A stretch of DNA of 64,000 bases from Nocardia vinacea NBRC 16497 (GCF_000308835.1 NZ_BAGN01000428.1:1-64000), one strand, 5' to 3'; positions 1 through 9,140 are shown, numbered from the stretch's first letter. Program-made: numbers and translations. The notes: generated by a model from the letters alone, not told the origin.

Positions 1-887
<887 letters not shown>

Positions 888-935
888 ATCCTGATCCCCT
901 TCTCGACGGGTAAGTCTCGTTCTTGGTTGGCGCCC

Positions 936-958
936 ACATTAGAGGGCGGCACCGACAA
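936..958 (-). promoter_or_regulatory. PafBC-type (RecA-NDp) DNA-damage promoter of recA
   Basis: On the minus strand the sequence reads TTGTCGGTG, eight bases, then TAATGT. This matches the published actinobacterial RecA-NDp consensus TTGTCRGTG-N8-TAnnnT used for LexA-independent damage induction. The -10-like TAATGT (936-941) is about 50 bp upstream of the recA ATG. The match is read directly; its use in this strain is inferred. Confidence 0.8.
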
Positions 959-978
959 GTTCTGGCGACCAGCCTAGA

Positions 979-992
979 CGAACAGATGTTCG
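979..992. promoter_or_regulatory. LexA/SOS box upstream of recA
   Basis: The palindrome CGAACAGATGTTCG fits the actinobacterial LexA site CGAAC-N4-GTTCG. It sits about 92 bp upstream of the recA start and 20 bp upstream of the PafBC-type motif, so recA has both LexA-dependent and LexA-independent signals. Confidence 0.85.
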
Positions 993-1095
993 AGTCAAGC
1001 GACGCGCCCGACAACACGCGCCGCGAACTTCCCGAACACGGCAACCGCCGCGCTACGGCTGCTCGCAGCCCCTTTCCGCGCGCCGAAGACCCCCA

Positions 1096-2118
1096 TCACC
1101 GCCCCAGCGAAATGCGATCACTGTCCAGCAACGTCTGCGCCTGCTTGTACACCCGCAACGCGGGCGTCACCTCCACATCCGTGATCCCGTCGAGCGCACC
1201 CAGCCGCTGCGTGACGTACCGGTAGAGGTGTGCGGTATCGCGGCACATCAACGACGCCATCAGATTGGTCGGCCCCGTGGTCGCGGCGATGAAAACGATC
1301 TCCGGATGGGTCGCCATCGCGGTGCCCACGGCCTCGAGATCCGCCGGTCGCGTGCGCAGCCACAGCGCCGCCCGCACGGCATATCCCATCCGTTCGATCG
1401 CGAAATCGAGATCGAAGTACAGCACCCGGGATTCGACTAATTCGGCCATGCGACGCGCCACTTTCGTCGCGGTCCAACCGATTTCGGCGGCGATCTGCGC
1501 GTACGGCGCGCGACCGTCGCGACCGAGCAGTGCCAGCATCGCCTCGTCCTGCGCCGAAAGTTCCACCGGCGCTTCCGGTCCCGTATCGGCCCGCCACAGC
1601 GGCCGCGGGCCGAGTTCGCGCAGTTGCGCTGCGGTGAACAGGTGCCCGAAATGCGGCCATTCCTCGTCGAGCGGGAAGCGGTGGATCACCTCGTGGGCGG
1701 TCAGTCCGATCACCTGACTGGCCTGGGGCAACGTCTGCATCAACAACTTGTCGCGCCGCTCGACCGAGCGCGGCCTGCTCACGCACGTCACCTCGGATCC
1801 GGTGGACAGCAGGGTGACCCAGCTCAGATCCGGAAAGCGGGCCAGCGATTCGGCCAGCCGCGCCGCCTTGTCCGGAGTGGATCGGAGCCGGATCACCCAG
1901 CGCGCATGCCCGAGCGGCACCGCGTTGACCTGTCCCGCCACATGCAGGATGCCGCGCTGCCGCAGCGATCGGTAGCGCCGCGCCACCGTCTGCTCCGAAA
2001 CCCCGAGGATCGCGCCGAGCTTGGTGAACGGGATGCGCGCATCGGTCACCAGCGCGTGCAGGATCTGCTTCTCGAGGACATCGAGTACGGAGGAATCCGC
2101 GCCGTCTTCGGATTGCAT
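1096..2118 (-). CDS. Double-domain Lrp/AsnC family regulator
   Basis: A 340-residue protein, about twice the usual Lrp length, with two AsnC-type halves. The N-terminal helix-turn-helix lies around residues 12-60 (LEKQILHALVTDARIPF, then a VSEQTVARRYRSL recognition helix). The second is around residues 195-245 (LSAQDEAMLALLGRDGRAPY, then TATKVARRMAEL) and is followed by a C-terminal ligand-type domain. Such tandem Lrp proteins in actinomycetes usually control a neighbouring transporter or amino-acid gene. The gene is divergent from the efflux pump at 2216, with 97 bp between them, so the pump is the likely target. ATG at 2118 has no clear ribosome binding site. Confidence 0.88.
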   Translation of the reverse strand: MQSEDGADSSVLDVLEKQILHALVTDARIPFTKLGAILGVSEQTVARRYRSLRQRGILHVAGQVNAVPLGHARWVIRLRSTPDKAARLAESLARFPDLSWVTLLSTGSEVTCVSRPRSVERRDKLLMQTLPQASQVIGLTAHEVIHRFPLDEEWPHFGHLFTAAQLRELGPRPLWRADTGPEAPVELSAQDEAMLALLGRDGRAPYAQIAAEIGWTATKVARRMAELVESRVLYFDLDFAIERMGYAVRAALWLRTRPADLEAVGTAMATHPEIVFIAATTGPTNLMASLMCRDTAHLYRYVTQRLGALDGITDVEVTPALRVYKQAQTLLDSDRISLGR

Positions 2119-2215
2119 AGGAGGAATCTAACGCATATGGCCACGTGACTATGTGGATATCAACGCCTGCCGCACCCTGAGTGTCGATATCGTTCGAATC
2201 GCCTCGGAGGCTCCC
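2119..2215. promoter_or_regulatory. Divergent promoter region between Lrp regulator and MFS pump
   Basis: This 97-bp gap holds short inverted repeats, including CACGTG at about 2142-2147 and a CCAC/GTGG pair around it (2141-2156). These are candidate operators for the Lrp protein; this is inferred from position only. The pump's ribosome binding site CGGAGG is at 2205-2210. Confidence 0.45.
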
Positions 2216-3622
2216 GTGAGAAAATGGCTGCCCTTGTTCGCCGCGTGCCTGGGCACGCTGATGCTGCTCATCGACGTCACCATCGTCAATGTCGCGCTTC
2301 CCGACATCGCCGCCGATCTCGGCACCGGTCTGTCCGGACTGCAGTGGGTGATGGACGGATACGCGCTCGCACTGGCCGCGCTGCTGCTGGTGCTCGGTTC
2401 GCTGGCCGATCGGGTCGGCGCGAAGCGCGCCTATCTCGCCGGACTAGTCGTTTTCGCGATCGCATCGCTGATCTGCGGGATCGCCGACACCTCGGCGAGT
2501 CTCATTGCGGCGCGCGCACTTCAGGGCATCGGCGGGGCCGCGATGTTCGCGACCACACTGTCGCTGCTGCACTCCACCTACACCGGCCGTGATCGGGGTG
2601 TCGCCTTCGGCGTCTGGGGTGCGGTGTCGGGTGCGGCCGCCGGAATCGGTGTGGTGCTCGGCGGTGTGCTCACCGAGGCACTGTCGTGGCGGTGGATCTT
2701 CTTCGTCAATCTGCCGATCGCGGTACTGGCGATCGTGTTGACCGCCATCGTGTTCCAGCCGTCGCCGCGGCGGGCGGATCGGGCCATCGATGTGCCGGGC
2801 ATGCTCGCGTTCGCGACCGCCGCGACGGCGGTCACCTACGGCGTCATCCGCGGCGGCGAACACGGCTGGTCCGATGGCCCTACGCTGCTCGCCCTGACGC
2901 TCGGTGTGGTCGCGCTGCTGGCCTTCGTATTCGTCGAATCCCGCAGTGCGGCCGCGATGTTCCCGCTGGCACTGCTCGGCAATCGCAACTTCGGGGCGAC
3001 CCTTGTCTCCGCGTCCGGCCAGACGTTCGCTGCCTTCGCCGCCACACCCCTGATTTCGCTCTGGCTGCAGCAGCAGTTGCATATGTCACCCATGCACGCC
3101 GGACTGGCCATGCTGCCGATGGCGGCGACAGCGTTCGTGGTCGCCGGGGCATTCGGCAAACTGCTGCACGACGTTTCGCCGAAGTGGACGATCGGAGCGG
3201 GTCTGGTGCTGGTCGGCATCGGCACCGGACTGCTCACTATCATCGATATCGAATCATCCTGGGCCGCACTGGTTCCTGGATTCGTGGTGATCGGCGCCGG
3301 GATCGGCGTCAACGCACCTGCGCTGGTCGCGGTGGGGATGGCGGCGGTGCCGCCGCAGCAGGGCGGGATCGCCGCGGGCGCGGTGAATACCGCACGACAG
3401 CTCGGCCTCGCTCTCGGAGTCGCGGTGCTGGGCACCGTATTCCGCGAAGTCGCCGACGACAGTCACCCGATGACCTTGTCGCGGTTCGTGGATGGGTTGG
3501 ATGCGGCATTCGGTGTCGCGGCGGGAGTCGGGATCGTATTCGGGGTGATCGCATTCGGGCTGTTCCACCGTCAGCGACAGGCTGCCGATGCCGCGGTTCA
3601 GCCGGAGACCGTCGCCGCCTGA
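2216..3622 (+). CDS. MFS multidrug efflux transporter, DHA2 family (EmrB/QacA type)
   Basis: Drug:proton antiporter in the cytoplasmic membrane. The 468-residue protein has about 14 hydrophobic segments. It carries the DHA2 signature LIDVTIVNVALPDIAADL in helix 1 and the motif A-like loop GSLADRVGAKR between helices 2 and 3. I chose GTG at 2216 because GGAGG lies five bases upstream and the first helix then begins at residue 4; the longer frame from GTG 2153 adds 21 unlikely residues. It is divergent from the Lrp regulator. Substrate unknown. Confidence 0.9.
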   Translation: MRKWLPLFAACLGTLMLLIDVTIVNVALPDIAADLGTGLSGLQWVMDGYALALAALLLVLGSLADRVGAKRAYLAGLVVFAIASLICGIADTSASLIAARALQGIGGAAMFATTLSLLHSTYTGRDRGVAFGVWGAVSGAAAGIGVVLGGVLTEALSWRWIFFVNLPIAVLAIVLTAIVFQPSPRRADRAIDVPGMLAFATAATAVTYGVIRGGEHGWSDGPTLLALTLGVVALLAFVFVESRSAAAMFPLALLGNRNFGATLVSASGQTFAAFAATPLISLWLQQQLHMSPMHAGLAMLPMAATAFVVAGAFGKLLHDVSPKWTIGAGLVLVGIGTGLLTIIDIESSWAALVPGFVVIGAGIGVNAPALVAVGMAAVPPQQGGIAAGAVNTARQLGLALGVAVLGTVFREVADDSHPMTLSRFVDGLDAAFGVAAGVGIVFGVIAFGLFHRQRQAADAAVQPETVAA

Positions 3623-3727
3623 GCCCCACCGGCGCGACCATCAGGCATGGCCGGGCACCCCGTATACCAACCGGACACCCGGTACACGCGGTGCCCGGCC
3701 GGGCAACGGGTGCCCGGTACCTGCCGG
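3623..3727. terminator. Inverted-repeat cluster between convergent genes
   Basis: The 105-bp gap between the converging pump and DUF1348 genes is packed with repeats of a CCGG(G/A)CACCC/GGGTGCCCGG type. It includes the 14-bp palindrome TGCCCGGCCGGGCA at 3692-3705. It can fold on either strand and probably works as a bidirectional terminator, although there is no T-run. Confidence 0.5.
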
Positions 3728-4177
3728 TTACTGCTGCGGCAGAACGGATTCGTCGCCTTCCGGGCGCGGGCCGGGGATGCGACGCTCGGATTCGTCGATG
3801 CGGACGTCGTTGATGCTGGCCTCGCGCCGCGACATCAGGCCTTCCGGGGTGAACTCCCACTGCTCGTTGCCGTAACTGCGCCACCACTGGCCGGATTCGT
3901 CATGCCATTCGTACTGGAAGCGGACCGCGATGCGGTTGCCTTCGTATGCCCAGAGATCCTTGCGCAGTGCGTAACCGTTTTCGATGGACCACTTTCGGGT
4001 GAGAAAATCGACGATGGCGGCGCGGCCGGTGAAGAACTCGTCACGATTGCGCCACACCGAATCCTCGGTGTATGCGGCGGCGACGCGCTCGGGATCCCTG
4101 GTGTTCCAGGCATTCTCGGCGGCGCGCACCTTGGCCTTGGCGGATTCCAGGTCGAATGGTGGCAGCGGAGGTCGCAT
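3728..4177 (-). CDS. DUF1348 / SnoaL-like (NTF2-fold) protein
   Basis: The 149-residue protein has the NTF2-like cone-fold pattern of the nuclear transport factor 2 superfamily and matches the DUF1348 family (AENAWNTRDPERVAAAYTEDSVWRNR; FLTRKW; RFQYEWHDESGQWWRSYGNE). Members are small cytosolic proteins of uncertain activity. ATG at 4177 follows a GAGAAGAG ribosome binding site. It lies 26 bp downstream of the PPOX-like gene and is probably cotranscribed with it. Confidence 0.85.
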   Translation of the reverse strand: MRPPLPPFDLESAKAKVRAAENAWNTRDPERVAAAYTEDSVWRNRDEFFTGRAAIVDFLTRKWSIENGYALRKDLWAYEGNRIAVRFQYEWHDESGQWWRSYGNEQWEFTPEGLMSRREASINDVRIDESERRIPGPRPEGDESVLPQQ

Positions 4178-4203
4178 TGCAATTCTCTTCTCGGGGATCG
4201 GGG

Positions 4204-5103
4204 TCAGGGGTTGACCGGGGAAAGTTCGGCGGGACCCCAGCGGAGCGGGCCCGCGCCGTGGATTTCGATCACTTCCGTAATGGTGAAGTCGATCGAGCAC
4301 TGAGCTCCGGCGGTGAAGGTTTCCGGCGCCCAGGACAATTCGGCGATTCCGGTGAGTTGGAGTGTTCCGCCGGTGGTCCACTCCGGGATCAGGATGCCGC
4401 AGCGTGGGTTCACCGCTATGTTCCCGAGTGTCATGAACATCGAATTGCCCTGGTAGTCCGGCCATCGCAGTCGAGTCGGCGAAAGCACCTGTAGGAAGCC
4501 GGGATTCCCGCCACGGTGGGAGGCGTCGGCATTGCCGTCGGCATCCGCAGTGGCGACGAAGAAGGTGTCCGCCACGGTGATCAGTGCACGCTGCCGCGCA
4601 TCGAGTTCCGTGCCATGCAGGGGCGCTGGTAGGGCGATATCGGGGCGATACGATTCGATCTGCCTGCGCGAGATGTACTTCGGGCAGTTCGAATACACCT
4701 GCTCGACGGTAATCCGTAGTCCCGCCTCCGTCGCAGCCGCGAATCCGTTGACGCGCATTCGCCTGCGCCGCTCAGGCTGCAGCGCGATCATGCCGATCCG
4801 GGCAGGGCTGGTCAGTGCTTCGTGTAGCGGATCTCCCGCTGCCGGAAATGCATCAATTGCGATCGTCTCGGCATCGACGACGTGCACGAATCCCGGCGAC
4901 CCGACCACCGCGCCTGCCCACATCCGTCCGTCGAGGTCCGCAGCCGCGATCACGACCATCGGCTGCTCCGCCAGGAAACCCGCCGCGATATCCGGGATGT
5001 CGGTACGAATCATCCGTCCCACCCGGTCGGCGATATGCGCCTGGCCCATTCGCTGCTGCACGGCAGCCTCGCCCGCATGAAAATGAGACATCACAGTGTT
5101 CAA
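4204..5103 (-). CDS. Pyridoxamine 5'-phosphate oxidase-fold flavoprotein
   Basis: The 299-residue protein has the split-barrel PPOX/FMN-binding pattern (MVVIAAADLDGRMWAGAVVGSPGFVHV early; TFFVATADADGNADASHRGGNPGF and SMFMTLGNIAVNPRCGILI late), so it appears to have two barrel repeats. Such proteins bind FMN or similar cofactors and reduce or oxidise small molecules; the substrate is unknown. The start could be ATG 5103 or the internal ATG 5091. It lies 12 bp from the VOC gene, consistent with a VOC-PPOX-DUF1348 operon. Confidence 0.8.
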   Translation of the reverse strand: MNTVMSHFHAGEAAVQQRMGQAHIADRVGRMIRTDIPDIAAGFLAEQPMVVIAAADLDGRMWAGAVVGSPGFVHVVDAETIAIDAFPAAGDPLHEALTSPARIGMIALQPERRRRMRVNGFAAATEAGLRITVEQVYSNCPKYISRRQIESYRPDIALPAPLHGTELDARQRALITVADTFFVATADADGNADASHRGGNPGFLQVLSPTRLRWPDYQGNSMFMTLGNIAVNPRCGILIPEWTTGGTLQLTGIAELSWAPETFTAGAQCSIDFTITEVIEIHGAGPLRWGPAELSPVNP

Positions 5104-5115
5104 CAGCGTCCGGGC

Positions 5116-5580
5116 TCAGAAGAATCCACACGTCGGGGCGGCACCGCTGGGCGCGGGAGCGGATTCGGCGCCCGTGGGTGCGTAGATCTCGAGGCGGATA
5201 CCGTCGGGGTCGACGAAGAAGATGCCACCCGAGGCGACACCCTCGCCGTGCGCCACCAGCCCGTCGTGGGCGAAGCTCACCGAGAGTTCGCGCAGCAGCG
5301 CCTCGATCGAACGCACGTGTTCGATGGTGTCGACCTGGAACGAAAGATGGTGCAGACCAGGGGTTTCGGTGGAGAACGCGCCGCCGGACTGCTGCCAGAG
5401 GGTCAGCACGAGCTTGCCGTTTGCGCCGAGGAAGGCCCACCGCTTTTCGTCGTCGTCGGCGCTGGCCGCGAGCTGCTCGAAACCGAATGCGCGGCGATAG
5501 AAGTCCACCGATCGGTCCAGGTCGGAGACGTTCAGGCCGATGTGTCCGGTGGCCAGTTGGGGCGCGATGGCTGTGGTCAT
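5116..5580 (-). CDS. VOC family (glyoxalase/dioxygenase fold) protein
   Basis: The 154-residue protein is a single vicinal-oxygen-chelate module. The strand GHIGLNVSDLDRSVDFYRRAFGF opens it, GLHHLSFQVDTIEHV is in the middle, and FFVDPDGIRLEIYAP closes it. Metal ligands are probably His13, the His pair of GLHHLSF, and Glu in LEIYAP. The family includes lactoylglutathione lyases, extradiol dioxygenases and resistance proteins; the reaction here is unknown. It is first in a likely three-gene operon and divergent from the CGNR regulator, with an operator-like repeat array between them. Confidence 0.85.
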   Translation of the reverse strand: MTTAIAPQLATGHIGLNVSDLDRSVDFYRRAFGFEQLAASADDDEKRWAFLGANGKLVLTLWQQSGGAFSTETPGLHHLSFQVDTIEHVRSIEALLRELSVSFAHDGLVAHGEGVASGGIFFVDPDGIRLEIYAPTGAESAPAPSGAAPTCGFF

Positions 5581-5604
5581 CGTGATCCTCCTCGGAATTT
5601 GTAA

Positions 5605-5690
5605 CCGTTCTAAGCAGCTGTACCAGTTAGAACATAGCTAGAAGCCAGAAGAACTTCAACCTCTAAAATTGATTTAACTGGTTAGAACGG
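5605..5690. promoter_or_regulatory. Three-copy TTAGAAC operator array
   Basis: The divergent promoter between the VOC gene and the CGNR regulator holds three copies of one motif: CCGTTCTAA at 5605-5613 (inverted copy), GTTAGAAC at 5626-5633 and GGTTAGAACGG at 5680-5690. The first two face each other as an inverted repeat. Position suggests binding by the CGNR protein. This stretch is also distinctly AT-richer than its flanks. Confidence 0.6.
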
Positions 5691-5734
5691 CGGTGGTTGC
5701 CTTGGCAACGAACGGAAGATCGTTACCCTCAGGT

Positions 5735-6250
5735 ATGCCCGATCCACGCCCCCACCTCGGTGAACCGCTGGCACTCGACCTGCTGAACACCCGGTGGATC
5801 CAGGACGGACCGCAGGATCTGCTCACCGACGTCGCAGGCCTGGGCATATGGCTGACCTCGGCCGGACTCGACCATCGCGCGAATGCCGACGAGCGGACCC
5901 TGCAGGCGGTACTCGCCGCGCGCACCGCCATCTACGACACCGTGAAACACACCTCACACACCGCGCTCAACGAGGTCCTCGACCACGGCAGGATCCGACG
6001 CATGCTGACCGACACCGGCCCCGCCGAAATCGTCGACGTACCCGAAACCACTTGGCTCCCCGGCTGGCTCGCCGCCGACAACCTGCTGCGGCTACTGGCC
6101 GAGGCGCCGGACCGGATCCGCCAGTGCGCCCATCCGGACTGCGTCCTGTTCTTCTACGACACCTCGAAAAACGGCACCCGCCGATGGCATTCGATGGCGA
6201 CCTGCGGCAACCGCACCAAGGCCGCACGCCACTACGCGAAAAAGGCCTGA
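5735..6250 (+). CDS. CGNR zinc-finger / ABATE-domain regulator
   Basis: A probable transcription regulator. The N-terminal ABATE domain begins with LGEPLALDLLNTRW. The C-terminal CGNR finger is visible as CAHPDCVLFFYDTSKNGTRRWHSMATCGNR, with two Cys pairs and the signature CGNR. The start is ambiguous: ATG 5735 gives the family-typical N-terminus MPDPRPHLGEPLAL, while GTG 5693 would add 14 residues overlapping the operator array. It is divergent from the VOC-PPOX-DUF1348 operon, which it likely controls. Its stop is two bases from the convergent TPR-kinase gene. Confidence 0.85.
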   Translation: MPDPRPHLGEPLALDLLNTRWIQDGPQDLLTDVAGLGIWLTSAGLDHRANADERTLQAVLAARTAIYDTVKHTSHTALNEVLDHGRIRRMLTDTGPAEIVDVPETTWLPGWLAADNLLRLLAEAPDRIRQCAHPDCVLFFYDTSKNGTRRWHSMATCGNRTKAARHYAKKA

Positions 6251-6252
6251 GC

Positions 6253-7449
6253 TCAGAAGAGCTCGTCGAGCAGTCGGTAGTAGTCCAGTCGCCGCCGGTC
6301 CGGCTCGGCGAGCCCATAGGCGGCGTAGAACGCGCTCAATTCGTCGGAACCGAAGTCCTCGCGCAGGTCGCGCTCGACCAGGGCCAGGTCGCGGTACCGA
6401 TCCGCAACACCCAAACCGCCGACATCGATCAGCACACCGCCGCCCAGCACATTGGACGGGGTGAAATCACCATGCGCGACAACGAGATCCTCGTCCGGCG
6501 GACGTTCGGCGAGCAGTCGTTGGTGGATCTGTTCCGGCGTCTGCCCTCGATTGTCGTCGTCGAAGTCGTCGACATCGACCAAACCCTCGAGCACGCGGCG
6601 CCGCGCCTGGGTCAGCATCACATCCAACCTGCCGTCGAACGGGCACTCGGTAACGGGAATGTCGTGCAGAAACCGCAGCAGCGCGCCCATGACCGCGCCC
6701 ACCGATTCGGTGGGTTCAGCAGCCAGACTCGGCAGACCCGCGTCGGCGAGAACCAGCACATCCTCTTCGAACACAGCAACGTCGGGTACCTGAATCCCTT
6801 TGTCCCGCAACCAATTCAGCCGCGCATACTCGGCCACGGCCCTCGGTCCCCGCTTCACCCAATACGCGCCGTCGACGTGCGCGACACCGCCGCTCATTCC
6901 CTCGTGTTCCTCCGACCACGCGGGGTCCGCACCCAGCACCGCGGCAACCTTCGGCGGCAAGGTCGTCGGCAGGTCATCGAGCAGGTCGAGGGTGGAGCGG
7001 GTGGCTTCGATCAGCTCGGCATCCCCCTCGACGACGCGCAGTTTCAACGCCTCGGTGAGCCGCGCCCTGGCCTCGGGGAGTCTGCCCTGTTCGGCAAGGG
7101 CCTTGCCCAGGTGCTGCAGCGCGAAGGAGAGCACCTCGGAGTCGCCGGCTCGGTCCACAGCTCGGCGATACAGCGCTTCGGCGGTGACTGTGTCACCCCA
7201 ATAGCGGTAGACATCACCGAGGTTGATCCAGACCGACATCCGGCGATAGTCACTATCGGCGAGTTCGAGGGCGCGATCGAGGTGATCGAGGGCCTCGGCG
7301 TAGCGCCCGAGCAGCATCAGCTCGATACCGATCTTGCGGAATTCGGCGAAGTCGACGGGCCGCGCGGTCGCAACGCGAGCGGCCAGCTGCGCATGATCGA
7401 TGGGGATCATGCGCAGCCGCTCGTCGAAGCGGTATCCGTGATCGCTCAC
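6253..7449 (-). CDS. TPR protein fused to an APH(3')-like phosphotransferase
   Basis: A 398-residue fusion. Residues about 30-150 hold three tetratricopeptide-like repeats (GIELMLLGRYAEALDHLDRA; NLGDVYRYWGDTVTAEALYR; GKALAEQGRLPEARARLTEA). Residues about 180-398 are an aminoglycoside 3'-phosphotransferase-like kinase domain, with catalytic VVAHGDFTPSNVL and metal-site LIDVGGLGVADRYRDLA. The usual CGR in the second motif is VGG here, so the substrate may differ. GTG 7449 overlaps the DUF3046 stop by four bases (GTGA), indicating translational coupling. Resistance is only one possible role; small-molecule or peptide phosphorylation is equally open. Confidence 0.82.
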   Translation of the reverse strand: MSDHGYRFDERLRMIPIDHAQLAARVATARPVDFAEFRKIGIELMLLGRYAEALDHLDRALELADSDYRRMSVWINLGDVYRYWGDTVTAEALYRRAVDRAGDSEVLSFALQHLGKALAEQGRLPEARARLTEALKLRVVEGDAELIEATRSTLDLLDDLPTTLPPKVAAVLGADPAWSEEHEGMSGGVAHVDGAYWVKRGPRAVAEYARLNWLRDKGIQVPDVAVFEEDVLVLADAGLPSLAAEPTESVGAVMGALLRFLHDIPVTECPFDGRLDVMLTQARRRVLEGLVDVDDFDDDNRGQTPEQIHQRLLAERPPDEDLVVAHGDFTPSNVLGGGVLIDVGGLGVADRYRDLALVERDLREDFGSDELSAFYAAYGLAEPDRRRLDYYRLLDELF

Positions 7450-7640
7450 CAGCGTGCTCTCGGTACGTCGAAGTCGGCGCAGAGCGCGCGCCACACGTCA
7501 CGCGGGTCGATGCCCGCCTCGATGGCGGTGGCGCCCGTCCGCCCGCCCAATGCCGGGATGGTGTGGTCCCTGAGCAGCGCATCGCCGCGGGACACACCGA
7601 ACTCGGTGTGCAACAGCTCCTGGAACTCGGTCAACCGCAC
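7446..7640 (-). CDS. DUF3046 family protein
   Basis: A 64-residue protein matching DUF3046 along its whole length (RLTEFQELLHTEFGVSRG; LGGRTGATAIEAGIDPRDVW; ending ALCADFDVPRARW). Function unknown. In mycobacteria this gene (Rv2738c) lies directly upstream of recA; here recA is about 6.5 kb further on. The start is GTG 7640, giving the usual family length. It is translationally coupled to the TPR-kinase gene. It is too short to be found except as the tail of a longer spurious frame. Confidence 0.9.
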   Translation of the reverse strand: MRLTEFQELLHTEFGVSRGDALLRDHTIPALGGRTGATAIEAGIDPRDVWRALCADFDVPRARW

Positions 7641-7762
7641 CGTATTCAAGATACTCGCGCCGCTGGGGGCCTTCACTCGGGCCGCTCGATTGACGTCAGC
7701 GCCCATTTCCTGCGCGAATTCCGCGGAATCAGCTCGGGAATGGGCGAACAGGCCAAACCCCG

Positions 7763-8923
7763 CTAGTGGGTCCGCACGCTGAGAACGTCGTGGCAGATAC
7801 GGATCGGGTCGGTGACTTGCCCGATACCTACGGCCGCTCGTTGCGCCGCGGCCGTGTAGTCGGGGGTGTTGAGCAGATCGAGGACCGCGGTACGCACCGC
7901 ATCGGCAGTCAACGGGCGGACCAGGATCGAACTGCCTTGGCGGGCAGCGCGATTGGCGAGCTCCCATTGGTCGCCGCCGCCGGGGACCGTCACGATAGGC
8001 ACACCCGCGAGCAGGGTTTTCGCGAGCAGACCGTGGCCGCCGCCGCCTACCACGACCGACGCGTGGGTGAGCAGTTCGTCCTGACGGCCGAGTCCGGCCG
8101 TTGCCCATGGCGGCAGGTCGGTGGGCGGGGTGTCGAGCATGGAAATGGCCACCCGGACGCCCGCTCCGTCCAATGCGGCGAGCACGGTTTCGACCATGCC
8201 CGCGACCCCTGTATGCGCGGTCGATGGTGCGACCATGACCAGCGGCTCATCGCCGAGCGGTGGCTCGAGGATTTCCGGAGTCGGCTCCCACAGCAGCGGG
8301 CCGACGACGTGGGTGTGCTCGGGCCAGTCGGGGCGCGGCACCTCGAGGGCGGGCAGGGTGGCGATCAGGCGGGCCGCCGGGCCCGGATCGGTGCCGGGCA
8401 ATCCGACGCTTTCACGGGCCTGCTCGCGCTGACGCAGACCGTTACGAACGGCACGGGCGGTCATGGTGCGCAACACGCCGTCACGCAGGCGGCCGCGCAC
8501 CCCCTCCCCCGGCGCGAGGCCACTTCCGATGGGCGGCAACGCTTTCGACGGTAGATACAGCGGATGCGGCGACAGCTCGACCCACGGCACCCCGAGTCGC
8601 TCGGCAGCCATCCCGCCGCCCGCGGTCAGCACATCCGACACCACGAGCTCCGGCAGCATCGCGCTCAGATCGGGCAGGATTTCGGTCGAGATATGCGCCG
8701 CACGCTCATGAATGCGCTGACCGGCATCATTGTCGTCGTCGACCGTGCGCGGCGCGAGCCCCTTGAGTCTGCGCACCGCGATGTCCGCCTGCTTGGCGGC
8801 GTCGAACCAACGCGGTCCGGTGAACAGCACCGGATCGTCACCGGCGGCCAGGAAGCGTTCGCACAGCGCCAGCGCCGGAAACGCATGGCCGGGATCCGGC
8901 CCGGCGACAACGGCAACACGCAT
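7763..8923 (-). CDS. GT1-family glycosyltransferase (MGT/UGT type)
   Basis: The 386-residue protein has a GT-B fold. The N-terminal half starts MRVAVVAGPDPGHAFPAL, as in macrolide and rhamnosyl transferases. The C-terminal donor-site block is VVVGGGGHGLLAKTLLAGVP, then TVPGGGDQWELANR. It transfers a sugar from an activated donor to a lipid or small molecule; the acceptor is unknown. The order glycosyltransferase-DUF3046 matches Rv2739c-Rv2738c. I chose ATG 8923 because a GGCAGG site precedes it and the first beta strand follows at once; the frame extends 64 residues upstream without typical coding character. Confidence 0.88.
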   Translation of the reverse strand: MRVAVVAGPDPGHAFPALALCERFLAAGDDPVLFTGPRWFDAAKQADIAVRRLKGLAPRTVDDDNDAGQRIHERAAHISTEILPDLSAMLPELVVSDVLTAGGGMAAERLGVPWVELSPHPLYLPSKALPPIGSGLAPGEGVRGRLRDGVLRTMTARAVRNGLRQREQARESVGLPGTDPGPAARLIATLPALEVPRPDWPEHTHVVGPLLWEPTPEILEPPLGDEPLVMVAPSTAHTGVAGMVETVLAALDGAGVRVAISMLDTPPTDLPPWATAGLGRQDELLTHASVVVGGGGHGLLAKTLLAGVPIVTVPGGGDQWELANRAARQGSSILVRPLTADAVRTAVLDLLNTPDYTAAAQRAAVGIGQVTDPIRICHDVLSVRTH

Positions 8924-9140
8924 GCGGCCAGCCTGCCACATCGATCTCGGAACCCGGTGCCGCGCGGACCGGGTTCGGGCGAGCCCCTCCGCCGCGCCGA
9001 CGACGCGGGCAAGGTGGTCGGCCTTCGAATCGTCTCCGTCGAGTCCTGGCGTCCAGTGATCGAACGAGTCGCCGGCACCCACTGACCCAACCGATTTCAA
9101 CACTTCCCCACCCATCCGTTACCCTTGCTCAGCAACACCG

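Noticed and set aside
3650..3725. CRISPR-like array because of repeated CCCGG units
   Set aside because: The units are short, irregular and without equal spacers. No CRISPR array or cas gene was found in the window.
5794..7782. Long plus-strand frame (662 residues) over the CGNR, TPR-kinase and DUF3046 genes
   Set aside because: Arg/His/Gln-rich shadow translation; the real genes on both strands are clear.
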